Part shown: positions 32,142 through 40,883 of the stretch, piece after piece
How the letters are laid out: the number at the start of each line of letters is the position of its first letter
Position numbering within the stretch: the first letter of the stretch is position 1
Assembly: GCA_036395755.1 (NCBI GenBank)
Contig: DASWCZ010000069.1
Coordinates: 1 to 64,000 of the forward strand
Origin: Gp7-AA6 sp036395755
GTDB taxonomy: Bacteria; Acidobacteriota; Thermoanaerobaculia; UBA5066; Gp7-AA6
Length of the DNA stretch: 64,000 nucleotides
Direction: 5' to 3'
Notes under the pieces: generated by a model
Database searches by the model: none
Told to the model about the DNA's origin: nothing
The model's input: only the letters and a program-made list of their open reading frames with translations
Made by a program: the position numbers and the translations under genes

Positions 32142-32498
32142 CTACTCGGATTCGGGTGTTTTCTTCTCCAGGTGAAACCTGTGCAGAAAGCGGTGCACGG
32201 CCGGAGCCAGAACGATCCCTGCGACGGCGATGAAGAAAATGCCGCTGAAAAGCGCATAGAAACCCGCGAAGAGCTTCCCGGCGTTCGTCGTGAGCGGCCC
32301 CAGAGGGCCCATCCCGGACAGGATCATCGCCGCGTTCGTGAACGCGTCGATCCACGACATCTTCTCGAAGCCGTGGTAGCCGACCATGCCGATGCCGAGC
32401 GCCACGAAGATGAGAACAATTCCGGTCAGGAGACTGATCGCGAGCCGGCGAATAAAAGCCGTTCTCGGCAGCAGCGGCCCGGAGCTGTGCTCAAACAT
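32142..32498 (-). CDS. Small two-helix membrane protein with potassium-channel-like pore loop
   Basis: A 118-residue protein with two transmembrane helices flanking a pore-loop-like segment: MSWIDAFTNAAMILSGMGPLGP then LTTNAGKLFAGFYALFSGIFF. The spacing and the T-x-AGKLF ending match two-helix K+ channels (Ion_trans_2), but the TVGYGD selectivity filter is replaced by SGMGPL. It may be a non-selective channel or a channel-fold protein with another job. It starts 15 bases after the stop of the KGD gene on the same strand and is likely cotranscribed. It is convergent with the dienoyl-CoA reductase-like gene (6-base gap). Confidence 0.7.
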   Translation of the reverse strand: MFEHSSGPLLPRTAFIRRLAISLLTGIVLIFVALGIGMVGYHGFEKMSWIDAFTNAAMILSGMGPLGPLTTNAGKLFAGFYALFSGIFFIAVAGIVLAPAVHRFLHRFHLEKKTPESE

Positions 32499-32513
32499 GA
32501 CGGCTGGCGATTG

Positions 32514-35500
32514 CTACCGACCGAACGCCTCTTCCAGGAGCTCCGCGAGCTCCCGCTTGTGCACGGAAGCTGAGCCGGTCGCCGGCGACGCGGAGGGCGC
32601 GCGCCCGGCGTACCACAGCGCCGTTTCCACAGGCCGGACCTCGGCCAGGAGCGGCTGGATGAACGTCCACGCACCCATGTTCTTCGGCTCCTCCTGGACC
32701 CACACCACGTCCCGGGCCGACGGATACCCGGACAACGTCAGGCGAAGTCTCTCCTCCGGGAACGGATAAAGCTGCTCGACCCGCACGATGGCAGTCGATA
32801 GATCCTTCCTCTGCGCGCGCGCGGCGGCGAGGTCGTAGGAGACCTTTCCGCTGCAGAGAAGGACGCGCGAGACCACGGCGCGATCGGAGACCTCGGCGTC
32901 GTCGAGCACGGTTTGAAAGATTCCGCGCGCCAGATCCTCCAGCGGAGAGAACGAGGCGGGAAGGCGCAGGAGGCTCTTCGGCGTGAAGAGGACGAGCGGC
33001 TTGCCGTGCGGCTGCCGCATCTGGCGTCGCAGCAGGTGGAAGTACTGCGCGGGCGTCGTGACGTTTGCGACCTGCATGTTGTCTTCGGCGCAGAGCTGCA
33101 GGTAGCGCTCGATCCGGGCGCTCGAGTGCTCGGGACCCTGCCCTTCGTAGCCGTGCGGCAGCAGCAGCCCCAGTCGCGACACCTCCCGCCACTTGTCCTC
33201 GGCGGAAGAGACGAACTGGTCCATGACGACCTGGGCGCCGTTGGCGAAATCGCCGTACTGCGCTTCCCAGAGAACGAGCGCGTCGGGAGCTTCGACGCTG
33301 TAGCCGTACTCGAAGCCGAGGACGCTCTCCTCCGACAGCGGGCTGTCGTAAACCGCGAGCACCGCCTGCGCGGGATCGAGATCGGAGAGCGGCGTCCAAG
33401 TGTCGCCGGTCGAGGTGTCGTGAAAGACGACGTGCCGCTGGGAGAACGTCCCGCGGCTGGTGTCCTGCCCGGTCAGGCGGATCGGCGTGCCTTCGAGCAG
33501 GAGCGACCCGAACGCGAGCGCCTCCGCCGTGGACCAGTCGAGTGGCTGCGCGCCCTCGGCCATCTTCCCGCGGCGCGCGAGCTGCGACACCATCTTCGGG
33601 TTCAGGTGAAAGTTGGCAGGCACGGTCGTGAGCGCCCGGCCGATGCGAGAGAGCGTTTCGCGGGGGACGGCGGTGGAGACTTCGGAAGGCATGAGCCGTG
33701 AGTCGGGGGCCACAGTGGTCGCAGGCTCGACCTTCTGCCGTAAGGCGATTTCCTTTGCCTTGGCCAGCGCGGATTCATAGGCGGCCTTCTGCCGCTCTTC
33801 GAGCTCGGCGACTTCGGGTTCGGTCAGCACCTTTTCCTTGACCAGCTTCCGCGCGTAGAGCGACCGCACGCCCGGGTGCTCCTGGATGCGCTTGTACATT
33901 AGCGGCTGCGTATAGGTCGGCTCGTCCCCCTCGTTGTGGCCGTGCAGGCGGAAGCCGATCAGGTCGATCACGACGTCCTTGTGGAACTCCTGGCGGTAGT
34001 CGAGCGCGATCCGGAGGACGCGATGAGCCGCCTCCGGATCGTCGGCGTTGACGTGGAAGATCGGGACCTGGTTGATCTTCGCGACGTCGGTCGAATAGAG
34101 CGACGATCTCCCCGAGGCCGGAGGCGTCGTGAAGCCGATCTGGTTGTTGACGATCAGGTGGATGGTCCCGCCGGTCCGGAAGCCGCGGAGCTGCGCGAGG
34201 TTGAAGACTTCCGCAACCATCCCCTGACCCGCGAACGCCGCGTCGCCGTGGAGGATCACCGCGAGCACGCGCTCCCACGCCTCCGGCCCGTGGCCGCGGC
34301 GGTCCTGCTTGGCGCGGACCATTCCTTCGACGACCGGGTCGACCGCCTCCAGGTGCGAGGGGTTCGACGGCACGGTGATCGCGACTTTTCGCCCGGTAGC
34401 GGTCTCGTGGGTCCCCTCCGCCCCCTGGTGGTACTTGACGTCCCCTTCGTCGGCCGGAAAGTCGGGGTGCACCGTCCCTTCGAAGCCGGCGAAGATCCGC
34501 TCGGTCGAGTTCCCGACCACGTTGGCGAGGATGTTCAGCCGCCCGCGGTGCGTGAGCCCGATCGTGACCTCTTCCACTCCGCGCTCGCCCGCGCCCTCGA
34601 GCAGCTGGTCGAGGAGCGCGATGACCACCTCGCACCCCTCGATCGAGTAGCGGCGCTGTCCGATGTACTTCGTGCCCAGGAAACGCTCGAAGGTCTCCGC
34701 GGCAAGAAGCTTCTCGAAGGTCCGGCGCCGGACCTCGCGCCGCGGGGCCTCCGGAGGCGCGCCGACCTGCTGGCGGATCCACTCCTTCTCGGCGGGGTTC
34801 GAGATGAAACGGTACTCGATGCCGACCTTGCCGCAGTAGACCCGGCGCATCACGCCGATGATTTCCCGGAGCGGCATGTGCTCGCCGCCCTTCAAGCCGC
34901 CGGTCCAGAACTCGCGATCGAGGTCCCAGATCGTCAGCCCGTAGGTTTCCAGGTCGAGCTCCGGGTGCTCGTGCACGGGGACCATTCGGAGCGGGTCGAC
35001 GTCGGCGATCAGGTGGCCGCGCACGCGGTACGCGTTGATGAGCTCGAGCACGCGTGCCTGCTTCTCGATCTCGTCGCGCCGACCGAACGCGGAGTTTCGG
35101 TCCACGGCCCAGTGCAGCGGTTTGTGCGGGAGAGCGAGATCCGAGAAAACCTCCTCGTAAAAGCCGTCCCGGCCGAGCAGGAGCTCCTCGATCCTTCCGA
35201 GGAAGGCGCCCGACTCCCCGCCCTGGATGATCCGGTGGTCGTACGTGGACGTGAAGGTGACCACTTTGCTGACTGCGAGCTGCGACAGCGTCTCGGGCGC
35301 CATCGCCGCGAACTCCGCGGGATAGCCGATGGCGCCGGTCGCGACGATCAGACCCTGTCCCGGCAGGAGGCGCGGGACCGACGCCGTGGTGCCGAGCGTG
35401 CCGGGGTTCGTGAGAGAGATGGTCGTGCCCTCGAAGTCGGCCACCTGGAGCTTTCCCTTCCGGGAGCGGTCGACCACGTCGTCGACCGCGGCGGCGAACT

Positions 35501-36167
35501 CGGCGAAGCCCATCTTCTCGACCCCCCGGACGTTCGGGACGAGGAGAGTGCGCGAGCCGTCCGATTTCTCCACGTCAACGGCGAGCCCGAACCGGATCTC
35601 GTCGCGGCGGATCCGTACCGGCGTCCCCCCCGAGGCGTCGTAGGCGTCGTTGACGCGCGGAAACTCCGTCAATGCCTGCACGATCGCCCACGCGACGAGC
35701 TGCGTGAAGGAGATCTTCGACTCGTCGCTCGCCGCGCGGGACTCGTTGATCAGCCGCCGGTTCTCGTCTAAGAGCTTGATCGGAATCTGCCGCTGCGAGG
35801 TCGCGGTGGGGACCGCGAGAGACGCCTCCATGTTCTCCGCGATCCGGAGCGCCCCTCCGCGAAGCGGCGAGACCTCTTCCGCGCGGCTCGAGGAAGGCGC
35901 GGACGGCTTTGCCGGCTCGGGCGCGCGCGGCGCTTCGACGGGAGTCGGCGGAGCCGCCGGCTGCGGCACGGGTTCTACCTGGGAGGTCGGGGGGCCACCC
36001 GCCCCTCCGCTCGAGGTCAGTCTTTCACGGAAGAACTCGCGCCACTCCTCGTCGACCGCGTCCGGGCTCTGCCGGTAACGGGCGAGAAGGTCCGCGACGT
36101 AGGTCGCGTTGTCGCCGAACTCCGCGACCAGCTCGTCGGCGAGGTCGGCCGTCTTCTCGGTGGCCAC
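32514..36167 (-). CDS. kgd: Multifunctional 2-oxoglutarate metabolism enzyme, E2-E1 fusion (KGD type)
   Basis: A 1217-residue single chain like mycobacterial KGD: an N-terminal E1-binding segment (about 1-45), a proline-rich linker (about 45-95), an acyltransferase E2 core (about 100-340) without a lipoyl domain, and a full thiamine-dependent E1 (about 345-1217). In E2 the active-site histidine is in TYDHRIIQGGESG near 310, where the usual aspartate is replaced, as I recall for KGD. The E1 thiamine motif runs from GDAAFAGQG near 639 to VNNQIGF. It decarboxylates 2-oxoglutarate in the TCA cycle and needs a separate lipoylated partner. The start is GTG 36167 with TAGAAT 6 bases upstream, suggesting a leaderless message. 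Confidence 0.93.
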   Translation of the reverse strand: MATEKTADLADELVAEFGDNATYVADLLARYRQSPDAVDEEWREFFRERLTSSGGAGGPPTSQVEPVPQPAAPPTPVEAPRAPEPAKPSAPSSSRAEEVSPLRGGALRIAENMEASLAVPTATSQRQIPIKLLDENRRLINESRAASDESKISFTQLVAWAIVQALTEFPRVNDAYDASGGTPVRIRRDEIRFGLAVDVEKSDGSRTLLVPNVRGVEKMGFAEFAAAVDDVVDRSRKGKLQVADFEGTTISLTNPGTLGTTASVPRLLPGQGLIVATGAIGYPAEFAAMAPETLSQLAVSKVVTFTSTYDHRIIQGGESGAFLGRIEELLLGRDGFYEEVFSDLALPHKPLHWAVDRNSAFGRRDEIEKQARVLELINAYRVRGHLIADVDPLRMVPVHEHPELDLETYGLTIWDLDREFWTGGLKGGEHMPLREIIGVMRRVYCGKVGIEYRFISNPAEKEWIRQQVGAPPEAPRREVRRRTFEKLLAAETFERFLGTKYIGQRRYSIEGCEVVIALLDQLLEGAGERGVEEVTIGLTHRGRLNILANVVGNSTERIFAGFEGTVHPDFPADEGDVKYHQGAEGTHETATGRKVAITVPSNPSHLEAVDPVVEGMVRAKQDRRGHGPEAWERVLAVILHGDAAFAGQGMVAEVFNLAQLRGFRTGGTIHLIVNNQIGFTTPPASGRSSLYSTDVAKINQVPIFHVNADDPEAAHRVLRIALDYRQEFHKDVVIDLIGFRLHGHNEGDEPTYTQPLMYKRIQEHPGVRSLYARKLVKEKVLTEPEVAELEERQKAAYESALAKAKEIALRQKVEPATTVAPDSRLMPSEVSTAVPRETLSRIGRALTTVPANFHLNPKMVSQLARRGKMAEGAQPLDWSTAEALAFGSLLLEGTPIRLTGQDTSRGTFSQRHVVFHDTSTGDTWTPLSDLDPAQAVLAVYDSPLSEESVLGFEYGYSVEAPDALVLWEAQYGDFANGAQVVMDQFVSSAEDKWREVSRLGLLLPHGYEGQGPEHSSARIERYLQLCAEDNMQVANVTTPAQYFHLLRRQMRQPHGKPLVLFTPKSLLRLPASFSPLEDLARGIFQTVLDDAEVSDRAVVSRVLLCSGKVSYDLAAARAQRKDLSTAIVRVEQLYPFPEERLRLTLSGYPSARDVVWVQEEPKNMGAWTFIQPLLAEVRPVETALWYAGRAPSASPATGSASVHKRELAELLEEAFGR

Positions 36168-36173
36168 GGTCCG

Positions 36174-36179
36174 ATTCTA
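36174..36179 (-). promoter_or_regulatory. Putative -10 box, leaderless, for the KGD gene
   Basis: On the minus strand TAGAAT ends 6 bases before the GTG at 36167, and no ribosome binding site is present. The -35 position is GC-rich and not recognisable. Confidence 0.45.
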
Positions 36180-36256
36180 AGACGGGTCCTTCGCTGCGCC
36201 GCGGTGCCTTCGGCACTTGGTACGATCTCGCGTCCCTGACCGATGAGGAGGTTCGC

Positions 36257-37693
36257 TTGAGACGGACGACCGTCCTCGCCCTGATCCTGACGTTCGCGGC
36301 CGGCCTGCCCTCGCCTTCCCGGGCCGCCGACGCGGCCCCGGCTCTCGCGCCGGAAATTCGCACGACTGCGGAGTCGCTTCGCGAAATGGCGTTTTCCGGA
36401 ACGCGCGCCTCCGAGTGGATTCGAAGCCTGGTCGATCACTCCGGGCCGCGCCTGTCCGGCTCGCCCGGAGACCGCGCTTCGATCGCCTGGGGCCTCGAGA
36501 CGTTGAAAGCCCTCGGCTTCGCGAAGGTGCGCGCGGAAAAGGTCATGGTCCCGGTCTGGCAGCGCGGAAACGAGTCCGGCGAAGTCACAGCTCCCTACGC
36601 GCACAAACTGTTTCTGACCGCGCTCGGCGGCAGCGTCGCAACGCCCGAGGCCGGCCTCGAAGGGGAGATTCTCGAAGTCGGCTCGCTCGACGAGCTCGCC
36701 GCGAAGAGCGAGACGTCGGTCCGGGGAAAGATCGTCTTCTTCAACAAGCGGATGCGGCGGACGATCGACGGCGCCGGCTACGGGGAAATCGTTCCGGTGC
36801 GCGGCTCCGGCCCGTCGCGCGCCGCAAAGAAGGGCGCGATCGGCGTGCTCATCCGGTCCGTCGGGACGGACTCGAACCGAACGCCGCACACGGGATCACT
36901 CCGATACGAGGAGGGAACAACAAAGATCCCGGCCGCTGCGCTCTCGAACCCCGATGCCGACCTCCTCGAACGCCTCGACCGCGAGGGGAAGCCCGTGCGC
37001 GTTCGTTTCACGCTCGGATGCCGCGAGATGGGAGAGACGGAGTCGGCCAACGTGATCGGCGAGATCTCGGGAAGCGGCAAACCGGAGGAGATCGTGCTCC
37101 TCGTCGGCCACCGCGATTCGTGGGACCTGGGAGAAGGCGCGATCGACGACGGAGCGGGATGCGGGATCGTGATCGAGGCCGCGAGGATGATCGCCGGACT
37201 CCGAAAGCGGCCGCTCCGCTCGATCCGCGTGATCCTGTTCGCCAACGAAGAGAACGGCCTCGCCGGAGGGAAATCGTACGCGGAGACGCACACTGCCGAG
37301 CTCGAACGGCACGTCGCGGCTCTCGAGGCCGATCTGGGAAGCGGCAGCCCGATCGGGCTCGCCTGGAACGCCGGACCCTCCGCGGAGCCGCTCGTCCGGG
37401 AAATTGCCGCGCTTCTCGGGCCCCTCGGCGCGGCCGACGTCACCTCGACGGGAGCCGGCGGTGCGGACATCTCGCGGCTCGTCCTCGCCGGTGTTCCGCT
37501 CTTCTCGGTCCACCAGGACGCCTCGCGCTACTTCGACTGGCACCACACCGCCAACGACACGTTCGACAAGATCGAGCCGGAGTCGCTCGACCGCATGACG
37601 GCGGCCGTGGCGGTGTTCGCGTGGGTCGCGGCGAACGTGCCGCAGCCGTTCGAACGCATTCCGAAAGAGAAGAGAGTGCTGCCGAAGTTTTAG
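36257..37693 (+). CDS. Secreted M28-family metallopeptidase with PA domain
   Basis: A 478-residue exported zinc peptidase of the carboxypeptidase Q/M28 type. A signal peptide (TVLALILTFAAGLPSPSRA) is followed by a peptidase domain interrupted by a protease-associated (PA) insertion with KIVFFNKRM and AAKKGAIGVLIRS. The metal site is visible: VGHRDSWDLGEGAIDDGAGC (His, Asp), FANEENGLAGG (the Glu-Glu pair), EADLGSG, and WHHTANDTFD (last His). It should cleave peptides or dipeptides in the periplasm. The start is TTG 36257, with GAGGAGG 5 bases upstream; the frame is open further upstream but lacks a start with a ribosome binding site. Confidence 0.88.
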   Translation: MRRTTVLALILTFAAGLPSPSRAADAAPALAPEIRTTAESLREMAFSGTRASEWIRSLVDHSGPRLSGSPGDRASIAWGLETLKALGFAKVRAEKVMVPVWQRGNESGEVTAPYAHKLFLTALGGSVATPEAGLEGEILEVGSLDELAAKSETSVRGKIVFFNKRMRRTIDGAGYGEIVPVRGSGPSRAAKKGAIGVLIRSVGTDSNRTPHTGSLRYEEGTTKIPAAALSNPDADLLERLDREGKPVRVRFTLGCREMGETESANVIGEISGSGKPEEIVLLVGHRDSWDLGEGAIDDGAGCGIVIEAARMIAGLRKRPLRSIRVILFANEENGLAGGKSYAETHTAELERHVAALEADLGSGSPIGLAWNAGPSAEPLVREIAALLGPLGAADVTSTGAGGADISRLVLAGVPLFSVHQDASRYFDWHHTANDTFDKIEPESLDRMTAAVAVFAWVAANVPQPFERIPKEKRVLPKF

Positions 37694-37729
37694 TTAGCCG
37701 ACACTTGTCGGCGGAAGGACGAACTCGGA

Positions 37730-38110
37730 ATGAAAGCTCGATTCACGTTCGGTGTGATCGTGTCCCTCCTTGTCGCGGCGCCCGCTTGGGCTTCGATAAA
37801 CCTCAACTCGTCCAGGAGCGATATCTACCGCCTGACCTATCCCAGCGATCTCGCGAGTCCGGCTCAAGCGAAGGCAATTCTGGCGGAGCTGGACAAGATG
37901 GGTCCAGCCGACGAAGCGAAGCTGAAGCGCTGGCTGCCAGCCAACTTCAAGCGCTTTGGCATCGCAGGAGACCGGATCAAGAAGCTGATCGTTCTGCCTC
38001 GCGGTAAGGAGATGAAGGAAATCGGGATCATCCTTTTGACAAAGCCCGAGGATGAGGCGGCGGCGATCGCGGTCACGGTCAAGTCCAGCAAGTCCAACAG
38101 TTCCGACTGA
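37730..38110 (+). CDS. Secreted hypothetical protein
   Basis: A 126-residue protein with a signal peptide (MKARFTFGVIVSLLVAAPAWA) and a mature part rich in lysine and serine, with a helix-rich middle (PAQAKAILAELDKMGPADEAKLKRW) and a strand-rich end. I do not recognise a family. GGAAGGA lies 11 bases upstream of the ATG. Codon use is noticeably less GC-biased than the surrounding genes. It follows the M28 peptidase by 36 bases on the same strand and is convergent with the membrane protein downstream. Confidence 0.65.
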   Translation: MKARFTFGVIVSLLVAAPAWASINLNSSRSDIYRLTYPSDLASPAQAKAILAELDKMGPADEAKLKRWLPANFKRFGIAGDRIKKLIVLPRGKEMKEIGIILLTKPEDEAAAIAVTVKSSKSNSSD

Positions 38111-38226
38111 GAACCAGGGCGCGGCAAGCACCGAGTGGTGCCCAGGTGCCGGCTGACACGTCGCTGCACAGGACTCGCGTAGCTCGCTGCGCTCGCGCAG
38201 CTCGCCGCTGATCGCCCGACCGTTCA

Positions 38227-39141
38227 TCACCGCAGCCTGAATACCCGCGTCACTTCGCCGACCTCGGTAAAGTGCACCGTGTGGGTCGTGAAGATGTGGA
38301 CCCACGCGCTCCCGGTCCACAGCGTCGAGATCCCTTTCACCACGCCGTAGAAGCCGATCTGCGCCATCCAGGCGAGTGAGACCGCGGCCTCGGCCGGCGT
38401 CCCCCAGCGGAGATAGAACTCGAAAGGGTGGAAGAGCGCGTAGGCGAGGCCCGACAGGACCGCGCCGGTCATCGCGGAGCGGCCGAGGATCGCGAGCCGC
38501 GGCGCCAGCAGGCTCTCGAAGAGGATCATCACCGGCAGGAACGTCCCCGCGCTGAAGAGAAGGAGCGCCGCTCCGTAACCAGCGAGCGGCTGACCGAACG
38601 TGACGTGCGGATCTCCGGCGAGGAGACCCGACGCGCCGGCGACGAGACAGAAGGCAATCCATTTCCCGCCGCGCGGGAACCCGAGAAGGAGAGTCCGGGG
38701 ACCGTAGCGTCGGACCCCGAGGAAGAAGACGAGCGGCACGACGACGCCGGCGACGAAATGGAAGACCGCCCATCGCAGGGCGGAGCCCGGAGTCTGTGTC
38801 TGCCACACGACGGAGGCGCCCCCGCTCATCCCGGCCGAGGCGATGTGCGCGCGGATGCCGAGAGCCCGACCGACGGCGAGCACGGCGGCGAGATACGCGA
38901 GGATGCCCGCGCACTCTGCGCCGGGGTTTCGGATCGGAAGACGGCTCCCGTGATCGATCGGGCGCCGGTCGCGGGCGAGCCGGAGAAGCGCGGCGACGAG
39001 CGCGAGCGCAATGACCTCGGCGACGAGGTAGTGGACCGTTTTCGGCGCGAGGGGAAGAGTGCGTCCGCGATCGACGAACAGGATTCCCCACGCGAGGAGC
39101 CACAGCCCCAGGAACCCCAGGAGAAGCGGGTTGCGGGTCAC
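38227..39141 (-). CDS. Polytopic membrane protein, possible degenerate CPBP (CAAX protease-like)
   Basis: A 304-residue protein of eight or so helices. In the last third FESLLAPRL, YALFHPFEFYLRW and SAWVHIFTTH occupy the order and spacing of the EExxxR, FxxxH and HxxxB motifs of CPBP intramembrane proteases, but the glutamate pair is incomplete (ES instead of EE). It may be an inactive relative or an unrelated membrane protein. The start is ATG 39141. The TerB-like gene ends 14 bases upstream on the same strand, so the two are probably cotranscribed. Confidence 0.6.
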   Translation of the reverse strand: MTRNPLLLGFLGLWLLAWGILFVDRGRTLPLAPKTVHYLVAEVIALALVAALLRLARDRRPIDHGSRLPIRNPGAECAGILAYLAAVLAVGRALGIRAHIASAGMSGGASVVWQTQTPGSALRWAVFHFVAGVVVPLVFFLGVRRYGPRTLLLGFPRGGKWIAFCLVAGASGLLAGDPHVTFGQPLAGYGAALLLFSAGTFLPVMILFESLLAPRLAILGRSAMTGAVLSGLAYALFHPFEFYLRWGTPAEAAVSLAWMAQIGFYGVVKGISTLWTGSAWVHIFTTHTVHFTEVGEVTRVFRLR

Positions 39142-39154
39142 GAGCTCGCGAGCC

Positions 39155-39607
39155 CTAGCCCCGTTTCGCGGCGACTCTCTCCCGCACCGCCTGGACTTCC
39201 GGATGCTGGAACCCGAGGAGCTCGGCGATCCGCCGCGCGAGCTGCCCCTCGACCGCGGTCAGGACGCCGTCGGAGTAGACGACGCCCCAGATCGCCTCGA
39301 TCAGCCGCAGCCGCTGCTCGCGCGAAAAACTCTCCGTCACGAGCTTCGTGAATTGATAGAGGTCCACACTCGCCTTGCGGGCTTCCTCGGCGAGCCGCAG
39401 GACCTCCCGCACGTCCTCCGGGGCGACGCCCAGGTCTTCGCGCGCGTGTCGCGCGATCCTTTCCTTTTCGTCCGCGGTGAACGTCTCGTCGGCGTGGGCG
39501 ATCTCGAGGAGCAGCGCGCAGGCGGCGACTGCGACGGGGTCGGGCACGCCGCTTTCCGGCTCCGCTACTTTCGAGGAGAAGAAAGAACGCAGCGCTTCGA
39601 GGACCAC
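39155..39607 (-). CDS. TerB-like domain protein
   Basis: A 150-residue, all-helical protein of the TerB/DjlA-N type. The double helical repeat shows HADETFTADEKERIARHARE and YSDGVLTAVEGQLARRIAELLG, each with the acidic turn that binds metal in TerB-like domains. There is no membrane segment, and a tellurite function should not be assumed from the name; the fold is widespread in stress and envelope contexts. The start is GTG 39607, with TAGACT 6 bases upstream and no ribosome binding site. Confidence 0.82.
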   Translation of the reverse strand: MVLEALRSFFSSKVAEPESGVPDPVAVAACALLLEIAHADETFTADEKERIARHAREDLGVAPEDVREVLRLAEEARKASVDLYQFTKLVTESFSREQRLRLIEAIWGVVYSDGVLTAVEGQLARRIAELLGFQHPEVQAVRERVAAKRG

Positions 39608-39613
39608 TCGAGG

Positions 39614-39619
39614 AGTCTA
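39614..39619 (-). promoter_or_regulatory. Putative -10 box, leaderless, for the TerB-like gene
   Basis: On the minus strand TAGACT ends 6 bases before the GTG at 39607. AT-rich sequence upstream (TTTACC about 18 bases before the box) could be a weak -35. Confidence 0.45.
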
Positions 39620-39701
39620 ACCCGATGGAAATAAGGTAAAGGACAGGTAAACCCGGAAACTTTCCGTGCGTCTCGTGCGTACAGAGAGGTTGGAGTTATC
39701 A

Positions 39702-40229
39702 ATGAATCGCCGCGAGCTCGAAACATTTTTCCTGACGCTGGAATCCACGCCCGCGCTTCTCGCCCGGGCTGCGGCGGAGCTTCCGGAGGACAAGGTGCGA
39801 CAGCGGGGCACGGCGGGAGGCTTCTCTCTGGTCGAGCACGTCTGGCACCTCGCGGATCTCGAGCGGGAAGCCTACGGCGTCCGCATCCGCCGGCTCCTGA
39901 CGGAGGACGAGCCGCTTCTTTCGAACTTCGAAGGAGACCGCGTCGCGCGCGAGCGCGTGTATCTCCGGCGCGATCTCGCCGAAGGCCTTCTCGTTTTCAC
40001 GACGGCCCGCACGCGCAACCTCCAGAGACTCCGCGACGTATCGGCCGAGGACTGGAGACGGGCGGGAGTGCAGGAAGGCGTCGGGCGGATCGAGCTGTCG
40101 GACATCCCGAAGATGATGACCGAGCACGACCGCGCCCACGGAGTTGAGATCGCCGAGCTCGTCCGCGAGCTGCGGGATCGGATCGTGCCGCCGGCGAGCC
40201 GGCCGCCGCAGGTGTCCGCGTTCGCCTGA
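39702..40229 (+). CDS. DinB superfamily protein
   Basis: A 175-residue four-helix-bundle protein of the DinB/YfiT superfamily of putative metal-dependent thiol transferases or hydrolases. The metal-binding histidines are at VEHVWHLADLE and TEHDRAHG, the order expected for the family. The ATG at 39702 is preceded by GGAG at a good distance; an in-frame ATG at 39666 lacks a site. The gene is single, divergent from the TerB-like gene and convergent with dedA. A second DinB protein occurs at 54661-55161. Confidence 0.85.
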   Translation: MNRRELETFFLTLESTPALLARAAAELPEDKVRQRGTAGGFSLVEHVWHLADLEREAYGVRIRRLLTEDEPLLSNFEGDRVARERVYLRRDLAEGLLVFTTARTRNLQRLRDVSAEDWRRAGVQEGVGRIELSDIPKMMTEHDRAHGVEIAELVRELRDRIVPPASRPPQVSAFA

Positions 40230-40238
40230 ACCCGGGAG

Positions 40239-40880
40239 TCACTCTCCGGTCGCGAGGGCGCGACGTTTCTTCCACCACTCCCGCGCGAACGCGATGATCC
40301 CGGGCAGGATCGAGAGGAGGACCACGATCAGGATGACGACCTCGATGTGCTCGCGCACGCCCGGGATTTTCCCGAGGAAGTAGCCGATCCCGGTCATCGA
40401 GACGACCCAGAACAGTCCCCCGAAGACGTTGAAGGACAGGAAGCGCCTGTAGTTCATCTCCCCCATTCCCGCGACGATCGGGGCGAAGGTCCGCACGACC
40501 GGCATGAAGCGCGCGATGATGATCGTCTTGCCGCCGTGCTTCTCGTAGAAGTCGTGCGCGCGCTGGAGATGGGCAGGGTTGAAAAGAAGCGACTTCGGCC
40601 GCTTGAAGAGGGCCTGCCCGACCCGCCGCCCGAACCAGTACCCAACGGTATCTCCCGCGATCGCGGCGGCGACGAGGAGCGCGTTCAAGGTCCAGATGTT
40701 CAGCTGGCCGGCTGCGGCGAAGACCCCGGCCGTCACGAGCAGCGAGTCCCCGGGGAGGAAGAACCCGACCATGAGCCCTGTCTCTGCGAAGATGACCGCC
40801 GCCATCGCGGTCAGGCCTCCGACGCGGACGAGCGTCTCGACGTCGGTGAGCTTGTGGAAGAGCTCTTTTGCCCAGTCCAT
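40239..40880 (-). CDS. DedA-family membrane protein
   Basis: A 213-residue DedA/VTT-domain protein, now viewed as lipid (undecaprenyl phosphate or phospholipid) scramblases. The opening FAETGLMVGFFLPGDSLL holds the re-entrant loop acidic residue, then GYWFGRRVG, and the second re-entrant loop with RFMPVVRTFAPIVAGMG contains the essential arginines. Length and layout are normal. ATG 40880 lies just 3 bases from the stop of the queF gene, so it is at the end of that operon. In this genome with several lipid-linked glycan enzymes, recycling of undecaprenyl phosphate is a reasonable role. Confidence 0.93.
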   Translation of the reverse strand: MDWAKELFHKLTDVETLVRVGGLTAMAAVIFAETGLMVGFFLPGDSLLVTAGVFAAAGQLNIWTLNALLVAAAIAGDTVGYWFGRRVGQALFKRPKSLLFNPAHLQRAHDFYEKHGGKTIIIARFMPVVRTFAPIVAGMGEMNYRRFLSFNVFGGLFWVVSMTGIGYFLGKIPGVREHIEVVILIVVLLSILPGIIAFAREWWKKRRALATGE

Positions 40881-40883
40881 CGG

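Noticed and set aside
35909..36256. N-terminal extension of the M28 peptidase
   Set aside because: The upstream part overlaps the KGD gene antisense and would bury the signal peptide; the TTG with GAGGAGG gives a proper exported start.
38111..38226. tRNA or small RNA in the gap after the secreted hypothetical gene
   Set aside because: Only short GC-rich hairpins (CTGCG-CTCG-CGCAG) are visible; no cloverleaf, T-loop consensus or promoter was found.
39155..39607. Tellurite resistance function
   Set aside because: Only a TerB-like fold is visible and no other ter genes are nearby.
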